A DNA stretch of 64,000 nt. Origin: Blastobasis lacticolella (Eukaryota > Arthropoda > Insecta > Lepidoptera > Blastobasidae). Where the stretch lies: NCBI GenBank assembly GCA_905147135.1, contig LR990067.1, positions 310,001 through 374,000 on the forward strand, given 5' to 3'. The translations under genes and the position numbers were made by a program. How positions within the stretch are numbered: the stretch's first letter is position 1; each line of letters begins with the position of its first letter. Positions 49,501 through 50,918 of the stretch are shown here, piece after piece. The notes beneath the pieces are model-generated. The model was not told the DNA's origin. It was given only the letters and a program-made list of their open reading frames with translations, and did no database searches.

Positions 49501-49518
49501 AAGTACCTTCCTGTATAA
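1244..49518 (+). CDS. Serine protease homolog (S1 fold, inactive triad), 7 exons visible, 5' end missing
   Basis: Seven + strand open segments have AG acceptors and GT donors, and every junction keeps phase: 1512 (phase 1) to 23329, 23471 (0) to 28515, 28658 (0) to 30973, 31080 (0) to 42768, 42925 (2) to 44736, 44883 (0) to 49300, ending in TAA at 49516-49518. Together they give about 395 residues. The last five exons form a chymotrypsin-like domain of about 258 residues. The His57 block reads VLTTATP instead of VLTAAHC, so the catalytic His and its Cys are lost. Asp102 is kept (NDLAVL). The Ser195 block reads LDSGATL instead of GDSGGP, so Ser stays but the oxyanion Gly193 is gone. The product should therefore be a non-catalytic homolog, probably secreted (inference). 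About 137 residues precede the domain and match no family I recognise. Introns are 21.8, 5.0, 2.3, 11.7, 1.8 and 4.4 kb, full of transposons. The first exon(s) were not found. Confidence 0.72.
1513..2189. other. Protease intron 1, start
   Basis: GTGAGT donor at 1513. The rest is unremarkable AT-rich DNA without a coherent frame or a repeat seen elsewhere in the window. Confidence 0.4.
2190..2440 (-). pseudogene. LINE C-terminal fragment (unassigned family)
   Basis: The - strand frame contains YNALRVQYNNGFRVFLGLPR, a block common near the C-terminus of insect LINE proteins. The frame is open from 2438 to 2199, and the flanks (to about 2635) probably belong to the same element. Confidence 0.5.
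2636..4160 (-). pseudogene. LINE family A, degraded copy with an inverted-repeat insertion
   Basis: The - strand reads family A from the YRPIAVTSLLSKVMERV block (about 4020-3850) through the thumb to the C-terminal region and ends near 2636 short of the usual 3' tail. Deletions occur near 3800 and frames are broken at several places. A 33-bp insertion at about 3371-3403 forms a perfect fold-back with the following sequence (see findings). Confidence 0.7.
3388..3431. repeat. Fold-back 2: perfect 21-bp inverted repeat, 2-nt loop
   Basis: Arms 3388-3408 and 3411-3431 lie inside a LINE family A copy. The left arm, plus a second partial copy of it (TCAGAGATAAA at 3377), is absent from the other family A copies. 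Confidence 0.9.
4290..4645 (+). pseudogene. LINE family D: short reverse-transcriptase fragment
   Basis: FGFRKAKNTTMATYK at about 4306-4350 and LGVPQGSLLGPLLFLVYVNE at about 4580-4640 match the family D reverse transcriptase. Stops and indels lie between. Confidence 0.55.
4773..4985. mobile_element. Truncated copy of the 251-bp MITE
   Basis: Begins with GAGCTCGTCTA after TA and matches the 22341-22591 element in reverse orientation (CTATCGCATT, CACACAAGCAA, CACAGATGAAGTGTCG). The far inverted end is missing. Confidence 0.6.
5016..5330 (-). other. LINE family C 3' UTR with (CA)n tract
   Basis: Non-coding sequence after the LINE stop. It includes the block CTGGAAGAGATTTCTTTTAG at about 5130-5150 (- strand), shared with 60140-60255 and 43485-43620, and a CA/TG microsatellite at 5019-5072. 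Confidence 0.6.
5331..5497 (-). pseudogene. LINE family C: C-terminal end, displaced by the Harbinger insertion
   Basis: About 54 codons (SLSIPTHSSDFLSYSF, AARLWNSLPHEVRDS) ending in a stop at 5331. They join in frame to the LINE segment ending at 19173 once the inserted element and one TTA are removed. This is the usual C-terminus of many insect LINEs. Confidence 0.75.
5521..5700. repeat. GC-rich subterminal palindrome array, Harbinger-like copy A left end
   Basis: Tandem GCGCGAGCGCGGTGCGAT-type units are interleaved with the palindrome TTGCCTAGGCAA and shortened forms such as TTGCCTAGCAA. Composition contrasts sharply with the AT-rich surroundings. Equivalent arrays lie at all four element ends, so they are likely transposase-binding or structural subterminal repeats (inference). 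Confidence 0.7.
6273..6984. mobile_element. 712-bp MITE with TA target duplication (Tc1/mariner-like)
   Basis: Inverted ends TAATAGGACCACG and CGTGGTCCTACTA, with similarity running on to GATTCGG, are flanked by TA at 6271-6272 and 6985-6986. The empty site in the second Harbinger-like copy (around 40830) has a single TA in the matching sequence, which fixes the borders. There is no coding capacity. Superfamily is inferred from the TA duplication only. Confidence 0.72.
7957..8315 (-). repeat. 3' LTR of the Ty3/gypsy element
   Basis: 359 bp, identical as read to 14709-15067, implying very recent insertion. The 13-bp inverted repeat lies at 8244-8256 and 8268-8280. Confidence 0.88.
8316..9160 (-). 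other. 3' non-coding region of the Ty3/gypsy element
   Basis: About 845 bp, AT-rich, without an open frame. Besides the three stem-loops it contains direct repeats of a segment beginning ACAATATG(C/T)TGT at 8811 and 8951. No clear polypurine tract is seen next to the LTR. Confidence 0.6.
8681..8951 (-). repeat. Three repeated stem-loops in the gypsy 3' region
   Basis: Near-identical 32-nt units at 8681-8712, 8779-8810 and 8920-8951. Each has an outer TGGGC/GCCCA stem, a bulge, and an inner GGTACA/TG(T/C)ACC stem around TCAT. They lie between gag-pol and the 3' LTR, within longer degenerate repeats (TTCATACTGTT and CCTTGCCA blocks). Confidence 0.8.
9161..13936 (-). CDS. gag-pol: Gag-Pol polyprotein of the Ty3/gypsy element
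   Basis: One open frame of 1591 codons carries every domain expected of a Ty3/gypsy element, with no frameshift between gag and pol. An Arg/Ser-rich N-terminus (about 31-150) precedes a capsid-like gag and two CCHC knuckles at about 377-390 and 397-410. The protease follows, with active-site Asp454 in DLGS rather than DTG/DSG. Reverse transcriptase has YMDD at 862-865, RNase H has Asp1011, and the integrase has an HHCC finger from about 1214 and a D1282, D1341, E1377 triad with the expected 35-residue spacing. The C-terminus is Asn/Asp-rich. The second Met (residue 31, at 13846) is a better start than the first, because the preceding 30 residues are hydrophobic and un-gag-like. It makes the particle and enzymes for self-copying by reverse transcription. 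Confidence 0.9.
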   Translation of the reverse strand: MNCGLFVFVYLIQFLEERLCPLICILVNYTMNNEKRTSRREARRAVEGTPPPQRSRRMSPRLSHSRGSTSSWGDPDRSPCVRESRRDMDRRGERRRERRTRSRTPQRTRRGSRHDSQPRSSRRRKRSHSGNSTDRRSECRESKHNNHDLTDRGRYEDVSLIESFLGAIKSMKSSASERFPSVQNVVPEFDPMVKEQTISSWLSKVDECRQIYEWTEKQVIHYALPKLSGIAKTWYQSLPSIMYTWDEWKTKLLESFPSSQNYGELLTDMLNKKLRFGESPELYFYAKINLLNRCKIHGKEAVDCLVFGIEDRGIRLGAQAAQFVEPEQLLKFFKTIRPGVPRDSDKLGRDKRPIAGSTGTGKGTHKTSRTDTASIVCFNCKETGHPSFRCSKPLLKCTRCHLLGHLANACTKFDVSNKPSEKEKSVLNVCSRTMPSIYTFPITVNGYEVQCHVDLGSECTLMRVSEAIRLGIVWSTDNLPQLRGLGNIPYYPTGNAFVNIKVQDVIEDNVEILIVNDNLINFPVLLGHTFTERPNIKVIKTNDILKFGRVNHGKVHLVSKNDISIKPGEIKPVPVKSDKTFNGNVCVHCCVRGPQGSEYYLFPGAYLINNNEGLILVYNLSSNDVLFKKDQLITRGRFDDNFKCVFDVRSDENFKELDFEPIVGDGINMAQQERLKCLLLKYKSCFSASLQDLGFTTVTEMDIQLTNKDPVVYRPYRLSYSEKEDVRHMISEMLEYGIIKESASPYASPIVIVRKKSGEKRLCVDYRALNNRTKREHYPLPRVEDLLDELAGHNIFISLDLASGYYQIPISEKSQELTAFVTPDGQYQYTRMPFGLANAPSVFQRAMHKILNKSRVPYVVIYMDDVLIPARSFDEAMVRLEEVLLLLKEGGLTLKLKKCKFMFDQIDFLGFEISGEGVKPGSLKTEAVSKFPQPLNQHDVRRFIGLASFFRRFVKGFAMVVRPLTALLRKNAPWKWGNEEMTAFNNIKERLVSRPILALYDKNLETQLHTDASKVGVAGILLQKDDLGRWRAVAYYSRQTTGDEQKLHSFELETLAVIASLNKFRTYLLGLKFKIITDCNSLRTTLTKRDLVPKIARWWVQLQEFDCDFEYRPGERMAHVDALSRGPVDTQIERMHILDVLNVTSEDWIATVQSSDDDVRRIKEVLSDPETKNIIDIHQNYKLKNGRVFRVINENTLRWVVPRGSRWQIAKSNHDDVGHFGIEKTLERIRSMYWFPKMRYFIKKYVSSCLECAHHKLPTGAPRGHLHPIEKVEKPFHTIHADHVGPFNRSKKRNAYILVIIDAFTKFIILAAVKSTKSSETIRVIKNQIGYFGTPTRLITDRGSCFTSKKFKSFIQGLGIKHILNAVATPRANGQVERFNRTILASLGAMTHGKDPRTWDQFLPDIQLGINTSIHDVTKKTPTELLFGHRVSNPSQGIMNEIASDVSGASIDGDIADVRAEASCLMQKQAEISKKRYDSNKKKARQYKEGDLVRIIRAIASGSGQSKKLEPKLQGPYRILKILPNDRYLVEDTPLSRKGRRYEAIIAADKIHPWLSFRTMSDSDGENNSNNDDNDNNDQSNMGTSHAAPMS
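13964..14579 (-). repeat. Four tandem pairs of nested stem-loops in the gypsy leader
   Basis: Type A hairpins lie at about 13964-14003, 14101-14140, 14297-14332 and 14488-14526. Type B lie at about 14029-14062, 14161-14197, 14357-14388 and 14549-14579. Each has an inner CAGGG/CCCTG stem with a 4-5 nt loop (AGTG, AGTA, TGTG) and an outer stem joined through asymmetric bulges. Outer stems differ between copies but stay paired: CATCGATA/TATCGATG versus ACGGTA/TACCGC for A, ACTAT/ATAGT versus ATTACCAT/ATGGTAAT for B. A and B alternate, about 60 nt apart. Confidence 0.85.
14709..15067 (-). repeat. 5' LTR of the Ty3/gypsy element
   Basis: 359 bp, TGTGACG to TGTAACA on the + strand. It contains clustered ATCGAT/CGATA motifs and a 13-bp inverted repeat with an 11-nt loop (equivalent to 8244-8256/8268-8280 in the other LTR). 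Confidence 0.88.
15979..16195 (+). mobile_element. Unclassified interspersed repeat
   Basis: Begins exactly where copy A of the Harbinger-like element is broken. It contains GACAGACGTTGTCCTGTC, CAAAATCGGTCCAGTCGTTT and ends in ATATATATAAAGATA. This pattern resembles a widespread insect interspersed repeat (recalled, not checked). No coding potential. Confidence 0.45.
16196..17533 (+). mobile_element. LINE family A, 5'-truncated copy with poly(A)
   Basis: Starts inside the reverse transcriptase and runs through the C-terminal domain, a short 3' UTR with GGTGGCCCGCTTGCC, and a 3' A-run. It is the best-preserved of five family A copies in the window and serves as reference for the others (2636-4160, 29070-30620, 44030-44684, 62793-63790). 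Confidence 0.8.
16269..17477 (+). CDS. LINE family A reverse transcriptase fragment
   Basis: An open frame of at least 402 codons lacking the endonuclease and fingers. Motifs seen: [26 protein letters not shown], and the catalytic block as CYADDSTG (YADD). A C-terminal RRAVRIVDD-type domain and NELPATVFP complete it. The upstream frame is open from 16197, so the Met at 16269 is only the first internal one. Retrotransposition enzyme of the Jockey/CR1-like group (family from motifs). It lies inside Harbinger-like copy A. Confidence 0.75.
   Translation: MYLTHRWAEAVESKGEALAVGLDIAKAFDRVWHRALLTKLPKYGIPEGLCNWVSSFLSGRSIQVVVDGCCSDTKTINSGVPQGSVLSPTLFLLHINDMLNIPSIHCYADDSTGDACYTGRANIPRSVVSESRIRLVSEIEHSLEQVAHWGRLNLVEFNPSKTQVCAFSAKKDPFVNVPKFQGTPLSISKSIGILGVDISDNVRFRSHLEGKAKLASKKLGVLNRSRRYFTPGQRLLLYKAQVRPHMEYCSHLWASETADLLNPLDSVQRRAVRIVDDPIQTSKLEPLANRRDFGSLCVFYRLYNGECSEELFDLVPTAQFRHRTTRRGLGTHPHYVDPLLVTTRRFERTFLARTIRMWNELPATVFPLDYDMGSFKRYIRGLFRGGQRIGDSPGVADVHRRR
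17571..18137 (-). mobile_element. tRNA-derived SINE 1, copy a, split by SINE 2
   Basis: 3' body at 17571-17775 and tRNA-like head at 18006-18137, with SINE 2 between them. The head (- strand) has an A-box-like TGGCCGAGCGGTTAG and a B-box GGTTCGAATCC. The body has GACATTAACGCCAAGG near the 3' end. Confidence 0.65.
17776..18005 (-). mobile_element. tRNA-Gly-derived SINE 2, inserted in SINE 1
   Basis: The head carries TGGTTCAATGG, CTGCCACGC and CGGGTTCGATTCC as in tRNA-Gly. The body ends in CTAGATGGCGCTGTGTGAAT with an AT-rich tail. TGTAT on both sides marks the insertion. A second copy is at 34966-35222. Confidence 0.68.
18995..19150. repeat. GC-rich subterminal array, Harbinger-like copy A right end
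   Basis: GCGCGGCCTGAGCGCGGC-type repeats and one TTGCCTAGGCAA palindrome next to the inverted terminal repeat. It is nearly identical to 37680-37810. Confidence 0.65.
19173..21530 (-). pseudogene. LINE family C: endonuclease end and reverse transcriptase, 5'-truncated and split
   Basis: The frame 21512-19740 begins inside the endonuclease domain (LLLAVYYSPS, LLLGDFNT). It continues through reverse transcriptase (FSSAFNSVDF, AGVPQGGVLSPLLF, LYADDLQIY), then shifts frame near 19767 and resumes at 19695. The C-terminal region stops at 19172, where the Harbinger-like element begins. The remainder of the same reading frame lies at 5331-5497. The N-terminal endonuclease half is absent, as in typical 5' truncation. 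Clade is not assigned. Confidence 0.8.
21911..22105 (-). pseudogene. LINE reverse-transcriptase thumb fragment
   Basis: Read on the - strand: GLKYNVRKSEFMVF, then RVSQFRYLGHIL and DDQDIERVRKK. This is the primer-grip/thumb region of a LINE reverse transcriptase. Only about 65 residues remain; family unassigned. Confidence 0.55.
22341..22591. mobile_element. 251-bp MITE with TA flanks
   Basis: Inverted ends GAGCTCGTCTA, continuing with AAATGACGCGCCCCACTA, are flanked by TA at 22339-22340 and 22592-22593. A diverged, truncated copy lies at 4773. No coding capacity; Tc1/mariner-like by duplication only. Confidence 0.72.
22594..24128. other. Intron DNA around exon b
   Basis: Apart from exon b nothing is coding. 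23685-24060 contains GTATGTATGTTTGTTCC and GGACTGATTTTGATGG, patterns that resemble a dispersed insect repeat. Confidence 0.35.
23329..23471 (+). CDS. Protease-homolog exon b
   Basis: The exon lies between an ATTTCCAG acceptor and a GTAAGT donor. Two leading bases complete the Ala codon begun in exon a, then 47 codons run open to the donor. Only this one of three frames is open. It encodes a Pro/Tyr-rich linker (HSPDFRIPEPPFLAFKPDYY and on) leading into the protease domain. The function of the linker is unknown. Confidence 0.62.
24129..24416 (-). mobile_element. tRNA-derived SINE 1, copy b
   Basis: TTGGCGTTAATGTCCCGG at the 3' end, a body matching other copies, and a degraded tRNA-like head near 24380-24416 (box B is disrupted). 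Confidence 0.62.
24417..26880. other. Intron 2, unassigned
   Basis: 24560-25030 is GC-richer and open for 60-80 codons on both strands but resembles nothing I know. 25400-25760 is also less AT-rich. 25800-26900 is AT-rich. Possibly old transposon remnants. Confidence 0.3.
26881..28195 (+). pseudogene. RTE-like LINE reverse transcriptase, broken
   Basis: Consecutive + strand fragments carry RT motifs (QYGFMPGYSTMDPIF, LQRAFDSVPWE, HQGSVLSPYLF, KYADNIVLV with the catalytic second Asp changed). They also carry the RTE-type C-terminus: LYGCKTWPALTKH, MLRWRCGVTRLDRIRNEY, RLHWYGHC, RPKKRWI. Frames change several times, and a 17-bp fold-back interrupts the coding sequence at 27711-27748. The 3' end is ATGATGATGATATAA-rich, as in RTE elements. 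Confidence 0.72.
27711..27748. repeat. Fold-back 3: perfect 17-bp inverted repeat, 4-nt loop
   Basis: Arms 27711-27727 and 27732-27748 lie inside the RTE-like reverse transcriptase, adding residues where related proteins read straight through. Confidence 0.88.
28515..28658 (+). CDS. Protease-homolog exon c (His57 region, His lost)
   Basis: The acceptor is TTATTTTCCAG and the donor GTGAGT; the exon is 48 codons, phase 0 at both ends. It holds the N-terminal strands of the S1 fold with Cys42-like SSCAIL, followed by RHVLTTATP, where active enzymes read RWVLTAAHC. His is replaced by Thr and the paired Cys by Pro, so the charge relay cannot form. Confidence 0.72.
29070..30620 (-). pseudogene. 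LINE family A relative with 5' UTR and ORF1 start, internally deleted
   Basis: 29070-29830 is a diverged family A reverse-transcriptase region (AKKAPFVIAPQFKD matches AKKDPFVNVPKFQG of the intact copy). Further 5' (29830-30310) is a Pro/Ala-rich ORF1-like segment beginning MDNQIANNV at 30310. It is preceded by a GC-rich 5' UTR up to about 30620. The endonuclease part is missing. This is the only family A copy here that preserves the 5' end. Confidence 0.5.
30973..31080 (+). CDS. Protease-homolog exon d
   Basis: The acceptor is TTGATTGCAG and the donor GTGAGT; the exon is 36 codons, phase 0 at both ends. It ends ARIHYHPD, which joins to YIRPN in the next exon and matches the HP-D-Y turn usually found just before the catalytic Asp in S1 proteases. 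Confidence 0.68.
31081..32690. other. Intron 4, start
   Basis: A (TAATAA)CCGTTTATTTCAGG block at 31100-31130 resembles a LINE 3' tail on the - strand. 31850-31990 is a short GC-rich island (GGCGGCGGTCGCGCC). No frame is supported. Confidence 0.35.
32913..33185. repeat. 16-bp minisatellite (GATGCCACACAGGCGG)
   Basis: About 17 tandem units of 15-16 bp, most regular at 33050-33160. Degenerate units (CACACAGACT, CGGCACGCAA) extend left to about 32700. Open frames across it are a by-product of the repeat. Confidence 0.82.
33190..34900. other. Intron 4, middle
   Basis: AT-rich, with a local near-repeat (CTCCCATAG-CTCCATCAG at about 34188 and 34227). The longest frame, 160 codons from 34569, crosses a fold-back and a SINE and is not a gene. 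Confidence 0.35.
34905..34960. repeat. Fold-back 4: perfect 21-bp inverted repeat, 14-nt loop
   Basis: Arms 34905-34925 and 34940-34960 end 5 bp before the tRNA-Gly-derived SINE 2 copy. Confidence 0.88.
34966..35222 (+). mobile_element. tRNA-Gly-derived SINE 2, copy b
   Basis: tRNA-Gly-like head at about 34970-35043 (A box TGGTTCAATGG, B box GGTTCGATTCC, anticodon arm CTGCCACGC). A poly(A) of 16 interrupts the body at 35110, and the end is GATGGCGCTGTGTGAATTTG. It is not a functional tRNA: the acceptor stem is mismatched. Confidence 0.7.
35272..36930 (-). pseudogene. LINE family D: endonuclease and reverse transcriptase, broken
   Basis: 36924-36418 holds the start of an endonuclease domain (NLVHQNIQGMTNKE, ITEHWLKDHQL). 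36052-35567 holds reverse transcriptase (MGVPQGSILGPFLFLVY, LFADDTSLVF). 35562-35272 holds the C-terminal region (AYGILLWGHAADW, LQKRAIRAIYQLGPR) with a frameshift between them. The section 36110-36400 lacks a long frame. Other copies: 4290-4645 and 47715-48480. Confidence 0.72.
36880..37215 (+). pseudogene. Possible host-gene fragment, P/Q-rich, beside LINE family D
   Basis: Two + strand frames in succession look protein-like: GDLKQLMMAYGKPVDLNP, then after a frameshift SFPVHSPGPVQGSPVFQTPP and a Gln-rich run QQQQPQQQ, ending in a stop at 37168. I do not recognise the parent. It may be a processed pseudogene or LINE-transduced sequence. Confidence 0.3.
37325..37400 (-). pseudogene. 5S rRNA-like sequence (pseudogene or 5S-type SINE head)
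   Basis: The - strand carries GGTTAAGCAATG and TGGATGGGTGACCG, matching the internal control boxes A and C of 5S rRNA, in the right order and spacing. The rest of the 5S sequence is diverged. It could be the head of a 5S-derived SINE or a dispersed 5S pseudogene. Confidence 0.5.
37680..37810. repeat. GC-rich subterminal array, Harbinger-like copy B left end
   Basis: Counterpart of 18995-19150 in inverse orientation, with the TTGCCTAGGCAA palindrome and CGCGCTCAGGCCGCGC-type units. Confidence 0.65.
41410..41600. repeat. GC-rich subterminal array, Harbinger-like copy B right end
   Basis: Counterpart of 5521-5700. Three units of GCGGTGCGATAGTTGC carry imperfect versions of the central palindrome (GTTGCTAGGCAAC, GTTGCTATGCAAC, GTTGCCTAGGTAAC). 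Confidence 0.65.
41785..42005 (+). pseudogene. Zinc-finger tail of a DDE-type (pogo-like) transposase, 2-bp deletion
   Basis: The + strand reads YYCILCKEKYIY, EDWIQCSECKEW, then after a 2-bp loss EACSSYIGS and TYFCDDCQD plus stop. The C-x2-C, C-x2-C, W-x-[H]-E-x-C, C-x2-C spacing is that of the C-terminal finger of pogo-like transposases in insects (family from memory). Upstream transposase sequence is gone. Confidence 0.42.
42695..42734. repeat. Fold-back 5: perfect 15-bp inverted repeat, 10-nt loop
   Basis: Arms 42695-42709 and 42720-42734, 34 bp before protease exon e. Confidence 0.82.
42768..42925 (+). CDS. Protease-homolog exon e (Asp102 region, Asp kept)
   Basis: The acceptor is TTGTTTCCAG and the donor GTATGT. 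It has 52 codons plus two bases that complete a Lys codon with the next exon. PLPLNDLAVLTTT aligns with the N-D-I-A-L-L block of S1 proteases, so the catalytic Asp is present. Two adjacent Cys residues follow near the end. Confidence 0.72.
43059..43408 (-). mobile_element. tRNA-derived SINE 1, copy c (best preserved)
   Basis: About 350 bp. The - strand head GTCGGTGGCCGAGCGGTTAC with B box GGGTTCGAATCCC resembles a tRNA with a GTGGCCGAG D-arm (Ser/Leu type). The 3' end meets an A-rich tail at 43040-43058 on the - strand side. Confidence 0.7.
43485..43620 (-). mobile_element. LINE family C-type 3' tail
   Basis: The - strand has CTGGAAGATATTTCCTT, AGAAATAAGTAGCTGTTGTG and TGCACAATAAACTGTGCAAT, the same 3' UTR block as 5099-5160 and 60140-60255. 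Confidence 0.5.
44030..44684 (+). pseudogene. LINE family A, 3' fragment
   Basis: Begins at GGTCCTCGGTGTCGACAT, has small deletions near 44140 and 44470-44540, keeps the domain LNPLDSVQRRAVRIVDD in frame and ends with GGTGGCCCGCTTG-like sequence (GATGGCCCGCTTG) plus A-run. It lies just before protease exon f. Confidence 0.72.
44736..44883 (+). CDS. Protease-homolog exon f
   Basis: The acceptor is GAGTTGCAG and the donor GTAAGT. One leading base completes Lys, then 49 codons run open. It covers the middle of the second S1 barrel (KQLYVVGSLFVFAIYRK). It sits only 50 bp downstream of a LINE 3' end, so the upstream part of this intron has been invaded right up to the exon. Confidence 0.68.
45049..45350 (-). 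mobile_element. tRNA-derived SINE 1, copy d
   Basis: Body as in copy c. The tRNA-like head is truncated after GGGTTCTATTCC-like sequence near 45330-45350. Confidence 0.6.
45351..46599. other. Intron 6, unassigned
   Basis: A 93-codon frame at 45917-46198 has no recognisable features. The segment has several TTGCAA/GCAAC motifs on both strands, perhaps a decayed DNA element. Confidence 0.3.
46600..47065 (-). pseudogene. LINE C-terminal fragment, frameshifted
   Basis: The - strand reads ITYLLRTTPTWL, ILNVSLDGSQWAQASLPIRC and GGLGVRR, a block seen downstream of the reverse transcriptase in several invertebrate LINEs. The upstream side (to 47065) continues with HERLLLTAHERLKDL. One frameshift falls near 46760. 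Confidence 0.55.
47715..48480 (+). pseudogene. LINE family D: C-terminal fragment
   Basis: Shares KGENLDLVDSTVLLGF, YGILLWGHAADWHNVF and LQKRAIRAIYQLGPR with the copy at 35272-36930. It extends further to the natural end (CRLAKVHKSFMGQCVRFYNK), stopping at 48460. Frame breaks lie near 47905 and 47990. Confidence 0.72.
48939..49135 (-). mobile_element. tRNA-derived SINE 1, copy e (3' half)
   Basis: Only the 3' body is present, followed on the + strand left side by a (CAT)n run, i.e. an ATG-type tail on the - strand. The head is missing. Confidence 0.6.
49300..49518 (+). CDS. Protease-homolog terminal exon g (Ser195 region)
   Basis: The acceptor is CTGTTACAG and the phase is 0. It has 72 codons and TAA. 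YGLDSGATLF replaces the canonical GDSGGP block: Ser is kept, Gly193 and Pro198 are not. The end (AIIDILTIWKYLPV) fits the C-terminal helix of the fold, so I read this as the last exon. A GTAAGG at 49465 could act as an alternative donor that would remove that helix. Confidence 0.7.
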   Translation, partial: KDWGWFYCVSTEWFARYGLDSGATLFMDTLDAGGQRSMGLLGMNAFNMRLRGPVVRETAIIDILTIWKYLPV

Positions 49519-49969
49519 AACTATAGACTTTAATGTAATCTTAGCCAGCAAGTTGGACAGTCGTAGGTAATGATCGTTAACGGGCTACTAGTGAGTACAT
49601 CGTCATCATCATCGCTACACCCAAGGGCCTCGGGTCTTCCGTGTTACATCTCCATGCACACACCACACTTAATCAGATGGTAGGAATTTGTCAAGCCTAA
49701 GGACTCCTTACGCCTGGGTGAGAACCACCGCCTTATCTACTTCTGCCGCCAAGCAACAAGCAGCGTTGTTATGTTCCGGTTTGAAGGATAAGGTAGCCAG
49801 CTTTTTTATCATATTATTTTATCGAATAATTGTTATACCAAATCTACATATTTATTTATTTATTTAGGTATACATAACAGATATAACCCACAAATATTGC
49901 TAGTTCATGAACAAGGTGTTGAACAAAATTATAATGCTTAACATGTTAGTATATACGGTAGGGCATAGC

Positions 49970-50292
49970 GGGGTATCTCGTTCGAATTGGAGCCGCCCGA
50001 CTGGGGAAGTACCTCCACCTTACAGAATATCGCAGCTAAATAATACTCTTTTAAATAGTTTTGTGTTTCTGCCGGTGAGTAAGGTTTCCAGTGCTCCATG
50101 GGGTAGGGATTTGGGGAACCGGGGCTTTGGCAGTGGAGTGGCATTTGCTTTTTGCTGCCAGAGCAACGTGTTATAGAGGTGGGCAACGCATTAGCGATAC
50201 TCTTGGTGTTGCTAATGTCTATAGGCAGTGGTGACCACTTTCCATCAGGTGGCCCGCTTGCCTGTTTGCCTACCGTATGACATAAAAAAAAA
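49970..50292 (+). mobile_element. Short retroposon F sharing its 3' tail with LINE family A
   Basis: Contains GAGCCGCCCGACTGGG, TTTGGCAGTGGAGTGGCA and ends with a GTGACCACTTTCCATCAGG-GGCCCGCTTGCC tail plus A-run. The last roughly 100 bp match the family A 3' end; the upstream part does not. Related copy at 835-1018 (- strand). Confidence 0.58.
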
Positions 50293-50567
50293 ATGATAAT
50301 ACTAAGTGAGGTTACAAAAATATCCTTATTAGATATATCTTTAAAGTATTAAACTTGCATAAGACTATTATCGCTACAAATACCTAGAAGAAAAAATTAA
50401 CATCCATGGGAGAAGTTTATACTACAACTATTACAGTTATTCAGGAAGCTAGAAGATTGAATGGATATATATTTTTTAGTTTTAGAAAATTGTGGTTAAA
50501 ACGTCTAAATCCGAGTAGAGCTCAGATAGAGTATTATATAAGGTACACATTTTAGAAAGATCATATT

Positions 50568-50618
50568 GTTCACGTCCTTACTCCAGAGATCATGAATCTC
50601 TGGAGTAAGAACGTGAAC
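50568..50618. repeat. Fold-back 6: 23-bp inverted repeat with one mismatch, 5-nt loop
   Basis: Arms 50568-50590 and 50596-50618 pair at 22 of 23 positions around CATGA. Confidence 0.86.
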
Positions 50619-50878
50619 CAATGTTTTTTACATCTATAACATTAATTTTATTAAAAGAGACCGGCTAAGATGCGATTGATAGATAAGAATCCTTAAAAAA
50701 AATTTTCAATGTTTAGATATTATTAATACGTACGGAATAGTAGGATGACCAAATAATACAACCGAATTCTGGTGTTCTCCTCACCAAACTACTGTATAAT
50801 TGCATGGCGTTTATGGATAATTAAAATTTATTGTTGTGCATAAAATAAAAGCCTTAAGCGCCGAGACACACAGATGCA

Positions 50879-50918
50879 AATCAAATCAAATCAAAATCAA
50901 ATCAAATTATTTATTTTC
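50879..50918. repeat. (AAATC)n microsatellite
   Basis: About seven AAATC units with one longer variant, followed by TTATTTATTTTCC. Confidence 0.75.
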
